From assembly GCA_900321505.1 (NCBI GenBank), contig ONWK01000223.1, positions 1-8,199 on the forward strand: a stretch of 8,199 nt of DNA. Reading direction: 5' to 3'. Below the pieces are notes generated by a model. That model was given only the letters and a program-made list of their open reading frames with translations. It ran no database searches and was not told the DNA's origin. A program made the translations under genes and the position numbers. How positions within the stretch are numbered: position 1 is the first letter of the stretch; each line of letters begins with the position of its first letter. Source of the stretch: an uncultured Eubacteriales bacterium. Lineage in GTDB: Bacteria; Bacillota; Clostridia; Lachnospirales; Lachnospiraceae. This document shows, piece by piece, positions 1 to 5,431 of this stretch.

Positions 1-53
1 AAGACCGGGAGCTTCAATATACCACGGCTTGCATATAAAGAAGAAAAACCCTC

Positions 54-82
54 TTCAAAATCGCAGGGATATATGTTAGAAT
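54..82 (+). promoter_or_regulatory. Probable sigma-A promoter of tyrS (extended -10)
   Basis: A TTCAAA hexamer (54-59) lies exactly 17 bases before TAGAAT (77-82). TAGAAT is preceded by TG plus one base (74-76), which makes an extended -10 element. Transcription would start near 89, giving a leader of about 70 bases before tyrS. I found no T-box antiterminator core (a GGTGGNACCGCG-like sequence) in this leader, so a classical tRNA-sensing T-box inside the window is not supported. The first 50 bases show no gene or site that I recognise. Confidence 0.4.
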
Positions 83-157
83 AGCCATTGTACTGTCTGC
101 CTCGGATGAGACGGCGGTTGATGATCAGTATTATATTTGTAAGGAGTTATATGATAA

Positions 158-1387
158 ATGGGTATTTATGAAGAACTGAAGGAGCGCGGACTTATAGCTC
201 AGACAACAGATGAAGAAGCCATCAGAGAACTGGTGAACAGCGGAAAGGCCGTATTCTATATCGGCTTTGATCCTACGGCGGATTCGCTTCACGTGGGACA
301 TTTTATGGCACTCTGTCTTATGAAAAGACTGCAGATGGCAGGTAACCGCCCGATAGCGCTGGTGGGCGGCGGAACGGGTATGATCGGAGATCCCACAGGG
401 AAGACAACTCTCAGAAAAATGATGACCACCGAGATGATCGATCATAACTGCGAATGCTTCAAAAAACAGATGAGCCGTTTTATTGAGTTCGGTGAAGGAA
501 AGGCCATGATGGTCAACAATGCCGACTGGCTGAGAGACCTGAATTATATTGAGTTCATCCGTGATATCGGTTCCATGTTCAAGGTTAATAACATGCTTCG
601 CGCAGAGTGCTACAAGCAGAGGCTTGCCAGTGAAGACGGACTTACCTTCCTGGAGTTCAATTACATGCTCATGCAGAGCTATGATTTCCTGAAGCTTTAT
701 GAAGAGTATGGATGCAACCTGGAATTCGGCGGTGATGACCAGTGGTCAAATATGCTGGGAGGCCGTGAGCTTATCCGCAGAAAGCTGGATAAGGAGGATG
801 CCCATGCCATGACCATCACGCTTCTTCTTAATTCAGAAGGAAAGAAGATGGGTAAGACCGAAAAGGGCGCTGTATGGCTTGATCCCGAGAAGACTACGCC
901 TTATGATTTCTATCAGTACTGGAGAAATATTGATGATGCGGATGTCATCAACTGCATCAAGATGCTGACCTTCCTTCCGCTTGATGAGATCCATGCCATG
1001 GAGAGCTGGGAGGGCGCAGAGCTGAATAAGGCAAAGGAAATCCTCGCTTATCATCTTACAGAGCTTGTTCACGGTGAGGAAGAGGCTAAAAAGGCTGAAA
1101 CGGCTGCAAAGTCCATTTTCGGAGCCGGCGGTTCCGAGAATATGCCCGAAGCAGTTATCAGGGATGAGGATTATCTTGATGGAAAGATCGATGTGGTTGG
1201 TCTGCTGGTAGCTGCAGGACTGGCTAAAAACCGAAGCGAAGCAAGGAGAAATGTGGAGCAGGGCGGTGTGATCGTAAATCAGGAGAAGGTGACCGATCCC
1301 AAGACCGCATATACAAAAGATGATCTTAAAGGGGAGTTCATTATCCAGAGAGGGAAGAAGAATTTCCGCAAGATCGTAGTGGAATAA
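158..1387 (+). CDS. tyrS: Tyrosyl-tRNA synthetase (TyrRS, class Ic)
   Basis: This cytosolic enzyme activates tyrosine with ATP and charges tRNA-Tyr. The 409-residue length is normal for bacterial TyrRS. The N-terminal Rossmann catalytic domain carries the HIGH-type signature HVGH (45-48) in a GFDPTADSLHVGH context. The tyrosine/ATP pocket motif GGDDQWSN is at 191-198. The KMSKS-class loop reads KMGKT (230-234), within the range seen in bacterial TyrRS. The last ~65 residues form an S4 RNA-binding domain (about 344-404, with RSEARRNVEQGGVIVN typical of S4), which contacts the tRNA. The start at 158 has AAGGAG at 141-146, 11 bases upstream, and the protein begins MGIYEELKERG as usual for the family. 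It appears monocistronic: a 136-base gap with a large hairpin follows. All key motifs are intact, so I am confident of the call. Confidence 0.97.
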   Translation: MGIYEELKERGLIAQTTDEEAIRELVNSGKAVFYIGFDPTADSLHVGHFMALCLMKRLQMAGNRPIALVGGGTGMIGDPTGKTTLRKMMTTEMIDHNCECFKKQMSRFIEFGEGKAMMVNNADWLRDLNYIEFIRDIGSMFKVNNMLRAECYKQRLASEDGLTFLEFNYMLMQSYDFLKLYEEYGCNLEFGGDDQWSNMLGGRELIRRKLDKEDAHAMTITLLLNSEGKKMGKTEKGAVWLDPEKTTPYDFYQYWRNIDDADVINCIKMLTFLPLDEIHAMESWEGAELNKAKEILAYHLTELVHGEEEAKKAETAAKSIFGAGGSENMPEAVIRDEDYLDGKIDVVGLLVAAGLAKNRSEARRNVEQGGVIVNQEKVTDPKTAYTKDDLKGEFIIQRGKKNFRKIVVE

Positions 1388-1390
1388 TTA

Positions 1391-1469
1391 TCAGCACCCC
1401 GGGAAAACAAAATAATCGAATCCTAAATGCCTGCATTTCGGATTGATTACTTTGTTTTCCCGGAGCTGA
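1391..1469. repeat. Long near-perfect inverted repeat downstream of tyrS
   Basis: The left arm 1399-1430 pairs with the right arm 1433-1463 across a 2-base centre (CT at 1431-1432). Of 31 positions, 29 are Watson-Crick pairs; there are two mismatches (both X-C in the RNA) and one bulged G. After a small internal loop the stem extends through TCAGC (1391-1395) and GCTGA (1465-1469). No T-run follows on either side, so it is not a textbook intrinsic terminator, although it sits where the tyrS terminator should be. It could be a terminator of unusual form, an RNase III processing site, or a small palindromic (MITE/REP-like) element. Finding further genomic copies would favour the last. Confidence 0.75.
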
Positions 1470-1480
1470 GAACATACACT
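1452..1480 (+). promoter_or_regulatory. Weak candidate promoter for the REC-HPt gene
   Basis: TTGTTT (1452-1457) is followed after exactly 17 bases by TACACT (1475-1480), 44 bases before the start codon at 1524. The matches to consensus are modest (about 3/6 and 4/6). The -35 half lies inside the right arm of the inverted repeat, so folding or protein binding there could affect initiation. It is listed because no better promoter is visible in the 136-base gap. Confidence 0.22.
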
Positions 1481-1523
1481 GAACGGCCAACAGACTTACA
1501 AAATATTCCGGGGAGATATGTAA

Positions 1524-2681
1524 ATGCTTGAGAATCTTAAGGAAGATGTTATACGCAAAATAAATCATATACGGGGAATCGAAGAGGAACCGGAGGAGGA
1601 ACCCATTCCGGAGTTTAAGATCGACCAGAATGAGGCAAAGTGCTATGTGCTGCTGATAGATCATAAGGGTCAGGATCTGATCGATCTGAAGCAGCTTTCG
1701 GACAGGGTGGGCTGTCTTACTACGGTTTCCCATACGGGTATAGCCTGTATGGAGAGAGTGCAGAAGGATAAGTATAATATCATTTTCCTTGCCATAGACC
1801 TTCCTTTGATGGACGGTATCCAGACTCTGCATAATATCAGGACTTCAAAAACCAGTAAATGTAAGGATGCGATAGTTTACGCACTCCTTTCCTCAGATGA
1901 TGCAACTGATGAATTCGAGCTGACAAGGGAGGGCTTTGCCGGCGTTCTTCATATGCCTGTTGACGAAGCGCTTTTCATGCGAGTGATCCAGAAGCATGTG
2001 GTTGCCAGGGCGCTGCCCCAGGATCCCAGGCTTCTGAAACAGATCGATGACAGGGCAGATATGGCCGAGAAGCTTCAGCGCTGCGGCGTTGTCCTTAATG
2101 AGGGCCTGAAGGCCTGCAAGGATGATCCTGAGGAATATTATCAGAAACTGGAAGCCTTTGTAGACCAGTATGAGGAGAACCGCGGCAGACTGTCCCAGTA
2201 TCTTTTCGGAAAGGATACGAATGCCTATATGTCGGGGGTTCGTGAGGTAAGAGAGCTGGCGAAGCTTATCGGCGCAAGATATCTGGTGGATCTTTTTGAC
2301 GATCATGTAAATATGAGCAAGGATGACAGCCTGGATGTGGCGGAAGGCACCTGGCTCAAGACACTGCTGGCATGGGAAAGAGTTGTTTCCGGTGTTGCGG
2401 ATTACCTGGAGCGGACTGTGGATCTTGTGGCTACAGGTATGGAATTTGAAGCAACCAACGGTATTAAGCTCAGTGACAAGGATGTACGTGCCATGGTATC
2501 CGATATCCTCAAGCTTCTGGATGAGGAAGAGGAGATCGATGCCGTAGTGGGCATACAGCGTATGATGGTATATGAAATGTCAGAAACCATGAGACTTAAG
2601 CTGGTCAAGGTCAGCCGTTCCATAGACAAGGGAGATATGGAAGCGGCTGAAGAAGTACTTAGAGCCATAGAAAAAGGATAG
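1524..2681 (+). CDS. Degenerate receiver-HPt protein (pseudo-REC, pseudo-HPt)
   Basis: The 385-residue soluble protein has a short charged N-terminus (1-37), a receiver-like domain (about 39-160), an HPt-like four-helix domain (about 190-305) and a helical C-terminal segment (about 316-385). The receiver fold is clear: beta-1 YVLLID (41-46), beta-3/loop FLAIDLPLMDG (88-98) and beta-5 GVLHMP (140-145). The phosphoacceptor Asp is Ala90, the conserved Thr/Ser aligns with Leu122, the Lys is Met144, and the acidic pair is Asp46-His47. The HPt core around 235-251 ends in LIGA. The histidine of the H-x-x-K/R pattern is Arg240, while Arg243 keeps the basic position. By sequence it therefore cannot carry out a phosphorelay. 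The layout resembles the C-terminal REC-HPt tail of hybrid histidine kinases detached as a separate protein. A scaffold or protein-interaction role is inference. GGGGAG (1510-1515) supports the start. The gene is alone between tyrS and a terminator. Confidence 0.85.
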   Translation: MLENLKEDVIRKINHIRGIEEEPEEEPIPEFKIDQNEAKCYVLLIDHKGQDLIDLKQLSDRVGCLTTVSHTGIACMERVQKDKYNIIFLAIDLPLMDGIQTLHNIRTSKTSKCKDAIVYALLSSDDATDEFELTREGFAGVLHMPVDEALFMRVIQKHVVARALPQDPRLLKQIDDRADMAEKLQRCGVVLNEGLKACKDDPEEYYQKLEAFVDQYEENRGRLSQYLFGKDTNAYMSGVREVRELAKLIGARYLVDLFDDHVNMSKDDSLDVAEGTWLKTLLAWERVVSGVADYLERTVDLVATGMEFEATNGIKLSDKDVRAMVSDILKLLDEEEEIDAVVGIQRMMVYEMSETMRLKLVKVSRSIDKGDMEAAEEVLRAIEKG

Positions 2682-2689
2682 ACAGGAAT

Positions 2690-2733
2690 GCGGCGCCTTC
2701 GGCGGTATGAAATGCCGGAAGGTGCCGCGTTTT
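2690..2733 (+). terminator. Intrinsic terminator of the REC-HPt gene
   Basis: A GC-rich stem begins 8 bases after the stop codon. Bases 2690-2700 pair with 2718-2728 (11 pairs including one G-U). After a bulged G at 2717, 2701-2703 pair with 2714-2716. The loop is about 10 bases. A short T-run (2730-2733) follows directly. The short U-tract is offset by a very stable stem. Confidence 0.75.
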
Positions 2734-2742
2734 GCGCGATAC

Positions 2743-2782
2743 GGCCGGCAAGAGGACGTGCTTGCACGTACATTTGCCGGCC
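2743..2782. terminator. Two-tier hairpin between convergent genes, possible terminator of the XRE gene
   Basis: GGCCGGCAA (2743-2751) is perfectly complementary to TTGCCGGCC (2774-2782). Inside it a second perfect hairpin, ACGTGC/GCACGT (2756-2761 and 2764-2769), has a 2-base centre, separated by a 4+4 internal loop. It lies 16 bases beyond the minus-strand stop codon, so it can terminate or stabilise the 3' end of that transcript. No U-run directly follows on either strand, so the mechanism is uncertain. Confidence 0.5.
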
Positions 2783-2798
2783 TGCTCGATTTTAAGGA

Positions 2799-3749
2799 TT
2801 AGTATTTTTCTTTGCTGTAGGGTGATTCCTGAGGAAAAAGTTCACGCAGGATTTCGGGCGGCATGGGACCGGAGGGCTCCTTTCCTGTTCCTGCCGAAGG
2901 CTCCGCTGCAGAATGTTCTCCGGTACCGGAGCCTGCTGCAGACGGCTGTTCCTTTACGTTTTTTTCAACGCCTGAGGAGTATTCTGCAGAAGATGGTTTC
3001 CCTGAAGTCTTGTTTTCTGCAGAGGATTCAGTGTCAGAGTGCTCCGGCACATCCTTTTTTTTGCCGGCGGAGGTATCATCCTCATCTCGATTCTTTCTGG
3101 GCCTTCCGCGCTTTTTCTTCGGCACATCGGGTTTCTCTTCTTCTTTGAACCTTCCCAGTAGGGCTTCTTCGCTGATCTTTGACGGACGGGGATATTTCCC
3201 GCTCATGAGAAGCTCCACGGAGGACATGTTCGAGGTATTATGGTACATTGTCGGTGAGTCGCGTTTTTTTCTTCCGACACGCACGGGAATGGAAGTTACA
3301 GATGAGGCGTCCGCCTGAAGTCCGGATATTTCTTCCTCGTCGGTTCCTTTATAATTTACGGATTCGTTTTCGGCTCCGGATTTCTTTTCCGGCTTTTCGG
3401 CTTCCTTCTTTGGCTCATTCCCGCGGACAGGCTTTGATGCTGCTTTTTTCTGCTTTTCCTCCTCTTCCATACGGACTTCATAAACCCGGCGGGACTGGAT
3501 GCTCCTGTAGGCCATCTGCTCCGCTACAAAGCTGGAGGGGATACATTTACGGACGTAGTCAAGAAGATTGACGTCATATATGAATGACAGCGCCGAGAGC
3601 TGTTCGGGGGTCGGCTGTGTGCGGCCGTTTTCCAGATTGCAGTAGCTCTGCCTGCTGATATGCAGAAGGATGGCTACCTCCTTTTGCAGCATATAATGCT
3701 GTACCCGGAGATCGCGCAGCAGCTCGCCCCAGTAAACTGTAGGGTACAT
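2799..3749 (-). CDS. XRE-family DNA-binding protein with AT-hook and disordered tail
   Basis: The 316-residue protein has an N-terminal helix-turn-helix of the Xre/Cro type (about 8-64; LQKEVAILLHISRQSYCNLENGRTQPTPEQL is split between the recognition helix and the loop). A charged linker follows, and then a canonical AT-hook, KKKRGRPRKN (211-220), with the RGRP core that binds the AT minor groove. Residues 95-140 are Lys/Glu-rich, and 225-300 are Ser/Ala/Gly/Glu-rich and predicted disordered by eye. A short ordered-looking stretch, SSVELLMSGKYPRPSKISEEALLGRFKEE (177-205), lies between them. The start is supported by AAAGGAG (3757-3763), 7 bases upstream on this strand. It is divergent from thyA and convergent with the REC-HPt gene. 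It is probably a transcriptional regulator, perhaps autoregulatory; its targets are unknown. The AT-hook plus long tail is unusual for a bacterial XRE protein and could instead indicate a nucleoid-type role. Confidence 0.85.
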   Translation of the reverse strand: MYPTVYWGELLRDLRVQHYMLQKEVAILLHISRQSYCNLENGRTQPTPEQLSALSFIYDVNLLDYVRKCIPSSFVAEQMAYRSIQSRRVYEVRMEEEEKQKKAASKPVRGNEPKKEAEKPEKKSGAENESVNYKGTDEEEISGLQADASSVTSIPVRVGRKKRDSPTMYHNTSNMSSVELLMSGKYPRPSKISEEALLGRFKEEEKPDVPKKKRGRPRKNRDEDDTSAGKKKDVPEHSDTESSAENKTSGKPSSAEYSSGVEKNVKEQPSAAGSGTGEHSAAEPSAGTGKEPSGPMPPEILRELFPQESPYSKEKY

Positions 3750-3772
3750 AAAAAGACTCCTTTCTTTAAAGA

Positions 3773-3829
3773 TATATAGTTACTTGAGATTTGTTTTGGC
3801 ATGCATGCAAAAATATGATACTATATAAT
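3773..3829. promoter_or_regulatory. Divergent intergenic region with symmetric AT boxes and a central palindrome
   Basis: TATATAGT (3773-3780) and ACTATATA (3820-3827) are perfect inverted copies 39 bases apart. Almost midway lies the perfect 10-base palindrome GCATGCATGC (3799-3808), flanked by T-rich and A-rich runs. The right box continues into a consensus TATAAT (3824-3829, + strand), but no good -35 stands 17 bases before it. The left box reads TATATA on the minus strand, in a position that could serve as the -10 of the XRE gene. The arrangement suits an operator controlling divergent transcription, possibly by the adjacent XRE protein. The sequence symmetry is seen; the operator role is inferred. 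Confidence 0.45.
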
Positions 3830-3839
3830 TTGTTACATT

Positions 3840-3868
3840 TTGACATACGGGCCTCAGTTTGGCATATT
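3840..3868 (+). promoter_or_regulatory. Probable promoter of thyA-folA
   Basis: A perfect -35 TTGACA (3840-3845) is followed after exactly 17 bases by CATATT (3863-3868). Transcription would start near 3875, leaving a leader of about 100 bases before thyA. The TTG of this -35 box opens a longer reading frame in phase with thyA, which is why a naive start lies here. The promoter argues that this upstream extension is not translated. Confidence 0.6.
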
Positions 3869-3900
3869 CGGACCCGTAAATCGTTTTTTTCGAAAAAATA

Positions 3901-3944
3901 TCAGGATCCTGACCGTCAGGGGCCCTGAAGAGGGCTCTTCGGGC
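3901..3944 (+). promoter_or_regulatory. Palindrome-rich 5' leader of thyA (candidate RNA switch or operator)
   Basis: TCAGGATCCTGA (3901-3912) is a perfect palindrome. TCAGGGGCCCTGA (3916-3928) is a second one with a central base. The order TCAGG, CCTGA, TCAGG, CCTGA means neighbouring elements can pair in three mutually exclusive ways. The last CCTGA overlaps a strong hairpin in which GCCC (3922-3925) and GAAGAG (3927-3932) pair with CTCTTC (3935-3940) and GGGC (3941-3944), with one bulged T. Just upstream a T-run and an A-run (3884-3898) are also complementary. I do not recognise a known riboswitch; the tetrahydrofolate riboswitch was considered and its core was not seen. The leader ends at the ribosome binding region at about 3957-3966. 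Confidence 0.5.
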
Positions 3945-3974
3945 AGGAAAGCAAAAGGAAGGCGGGTGATCTGT

Positions 3975-4805
3975 ATGAGTCATGCAGACAGGCTGTTTAT
4001 AGATATGTGCCGTGATATCATTGATAACGGCTTCAGCACCGAGGGCGAGAAGGTCCGTCCAAAATGGGAGGACGGAAGCTACGCCTATACCATAAAGAGA
4101 TTCGGCGTGGTCAACAGATATGATCTTCAGGAAGAATTTCCGGCGATCACGCTGAGAAAGACCTATATCAAGTCGGCTATAGACGAGGTGCTCTGGATCT
4201 GGCAGAAGAAATCCAATAATGTAAATGATCTTAAGAGCCATATCTGGGATGAATGGGCCGATCCCGACGGATCCATCGGCAAGGCCTACGGCTATCAGAT
4301 GGGCATAAAACATCATTACCGTGAGGGTGATTTTGATCAGGTGGACCGGGTGCTCTTTGATCTTAAGGAGAATCCCTACAGCCGCCGGATCATGACGAAT
4401 ATGTATGTGCATCAGGATCTGTCAGAGATGAATCTTTATCCCTGCGCATACAGCATGACATTTAATGTGACAGGCAACCGCCTTAATGCGGTGCTTAACC
4501 AGAGGTCCCAGGATGTGCTTGCAGCAAATAACTGGAACGTTGTACAGTACAGCGCATTGCTCATGATGATCGCCCAGGTAACGGGGTTTGAGCCCGGCGA
4601 GCTGGTGCATGTTATAGCGGATGCGCATATTTATGACAGACATATCCCCATAGTTGAGGAACTCATTTCAAGGCCGGTATATCCGGCTCCGAAGGTGACA
4701 CTGAATCCGGAGATAAAGGATTTCTATCAGTTCACACCGGATGATTTTACGGTGGAGGATTATGTGACGGGACCGCAGGTTAAGAACATTCCCATAGCGG
4801 TATAA
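3975..4805 (+). CDS. thyA: Thymidylate synthase (ThyA, Bacillus-type)
   Basis: Converts dUMP to dTMP using 5,10-methylene-tetrahydrofolate and releases dihydrofolate; cytosolic homodimer. The chosen start at 3975 gives 276 residues, close to the family norm of about 264-280, and begins MSHADRLFIDMCRDIIDNG. A purine-rich AGGAAGGCGGG stretch lies just upstream. An in-phase extension to 3840 would begin within the -35 promoter box and adds 45 residues unlike the family. Key residues: catalytic Cys157 in LYPCAY, the phosphate-binding SRR (136-138), RSQD (177-180) and Asn188 for the dUMP base, and DAHIY (216-220). The C-terminus PIAV is intact. The residue after the catalytic Cys is Ala rather than the His of the E. 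coli enzyme, as in the Bacillus ThyA-type branch. RSQDVLAANNWN differs from the usual FLGLPFN loop but keeps the Asn. folA follows 11 bases later. Confidence 0.95.
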   Translation: MSHADRLFIDMCRDIIDNGFSTEGEKVRPKWEDGSYAYTIKRFGVVNRYDLQEEFPAITLRKTYIKSAIDEVLWIWQKKSNNVNDLKSHIWDEWADPDGSIGKAYGYQMGIKHHYREGDFDQVDRVLFDLKENPYSRRIMTNMYVHQDLSEMNLYPCAYSMTFNVTGNRLNAVLNQRSQDVLAANNWNVVQYSALLMMIAQVTGFEPGELVHVIADAHIYDRHIPIVEELISRPVYPAPKVTLNPEIKDFYQFTPDDFTVEDYVTGPQVKNIPIAV

Positions 4806-4816
4806 GGAGGTAAAGG

Positions 4817-5323
4817 ATGATCGCGATAGCGTCAGCGGACAGAAACTGGGGAATAGGGCTGAAGGATCAGCTGCTGGTAAGGATTCCCAGCGATATGAAG
4901 AAATTCAGGGAACTCACCCTGGGCCATGTGGTGGTACTGGGGAGAAAGACCATGTCAGGTTTTCCGAACGGCATGCCGCTTTCGGGAAGGACAAATATCA
5001 TCCTCAGCCGGAAGAAGGATTATACCGTGCGCGGAGGGATCGTGGTCAATTCAAAGGAAGAACTGCTGGAGGAGCTGAAAAAATACCCATCCGATGAGAT
5101 ATTCATTATCGGGGGAGGGAGTATTTACAAAATGATGCTTCCCTATTGCCATAAGGCTGTCATTACACGTATCGACTATGCATATGAGGCAGATGCGCAT
5201 TTTCCGGATCTTGAGGCCGAACCCGACTGGGTGCTTGAAGAAGAAGGAGAGGAGGAAACCTGCTTCTCCATAGAATACAGATATGAAACATACAGAAATC
5301 TCTCCCCGCTTCCCCTCGGATGA
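4817..5323 (+). CDS. folA: Dihydrofolate reductase
   Basis: Reduces the dihydrofolate produced by ThyA to tetrahydrofolate with NADPH; cytosolic. The 168 residues match the family. Visible features are the N-terminal strand MIAIASADRNWGIG (Met20-loop region), catalytic Asp26 in IPSDMKKF, the NADPH-binding GRKTM (42-46), LSGRTNIILSR (55-65) and the glycine-rich IIGGGSIY (97-104). The Trp that precedes the catalytic Asp by five residues in E. coli (Trp22) is Val21 here; I believe this is normal in clostridial enzymes, but a database search should confirm it. A perfect TAAGGAGG (4803-4810) joins the thyA stop codon to the ribosome binding site of this gene, so the two genes are translationally close and surely one operon. 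The last residues (SPLPLG) are encoded by the arm of a hairpin spanning the stop codon. Confidence 0.95.
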   Translation: MIAIASADRNWGIGLKDQLLVRIPSDMKKFRELTLGHVVVLGRKTMSGFPNGMPLSGRTNIILSRKKDYTVRGGIVVNSKEELLEELKKYPSDEIFIIGGGSIYKMMLPYCHKAVITRIDYAYEADAHFPDLEAEPDWVLEEEGEEETCFSIEYRYETYRNLSPLPLG

Positions 5324-5334
5324 GGGGAGGGCGG
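5306..5334 (+). terminator. Stem-loop over the folA stop codon, weak terminator candidate
   Basis: CTTCCCCTC (5309-5317) pairs with GAGGGGAGG (5322-5330, one U-G wobble and a GGAT loop). After a bulged G (5331), GCC-type pairing continues (5306-5308 with 5332-5334). The TGA stop codon (5321-5323) sits at the loop and right arm. No T-run follows, only a scattered TCTCTGATTT. It may be a poor terminator or a 3'-end stabiliser of the thyA-folA mRNA. Confidence 0.45.
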
Positions 5335-5371
5335 TCTCTGATTTGCGCGATAAATTGTGCTGAAAAATACT

Positions 5372-5399
5372 TTGAAATATACACGGAATATGGTATAAT
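5372..5399 (+). promoter_or_regulatory. Strong sigma-A promoter of the YbjQ/TPR operon
   Basis: TTGAAA (5372-5377), a 16-base spacer and a consensus TATAAT (5394-5399) preceded by TGG (5391-5393, extended -10) form the best promoter in the window. Start would be near 5406, with a short leader ending in an AGGAGGAGGG ribosome binding site (5414-5423). This separates the following two genes transcriptionally from thyA-folA. Confidence 0.8.
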
Positions 5400-5431
5400 T
5401 TTAAAGATTATGTAGGAGGAGGGTTTTTCCA

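Noticed and set aside
1..157. T-box riboswitch upstream of tyrS
   Set aside because: No T-box core sequence and no specifier/antiterminator arrangement is visible in the available leader; a longer upstream leader is outside the window.
1391..1469. Standard intrinsic terminator call for the inverted repeat
   Set aside because: There is no U-run after the stem on either strand; it is reported as an inverted repeat of unknown role.
1613..1997. Functional response regulator receiver
   Set aside because: The fold is right, but Asp, Thr and Lys of the phosphorylation site are replaced (Ala90, Leu122, Met144), so an active receiver is not supported.
2732..3318. Plus-strand reading frames opposite the XRE gene (2732-3148 and 2863-3318)
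   Set aside because: Antisense shadows: no ribosome binding site, and their composition mirrors the disordered tail of the XRE protein.
3840..3974. Upstream extension of thyA beginning at TTG 3840
   Set aside because: The TTG is part of the TTGACA -35 box, and the 45 extra residues do not resemble the family. The ATG at 3975 gives the normal length and N-terminus.
3869..3974. Tetrahydrofolate riboswitch in the thyA leader
   Set aside because: The leader has palindromes but lacks the conserved core I would expect of that class. It is kept instead as an unclassified structured leader.
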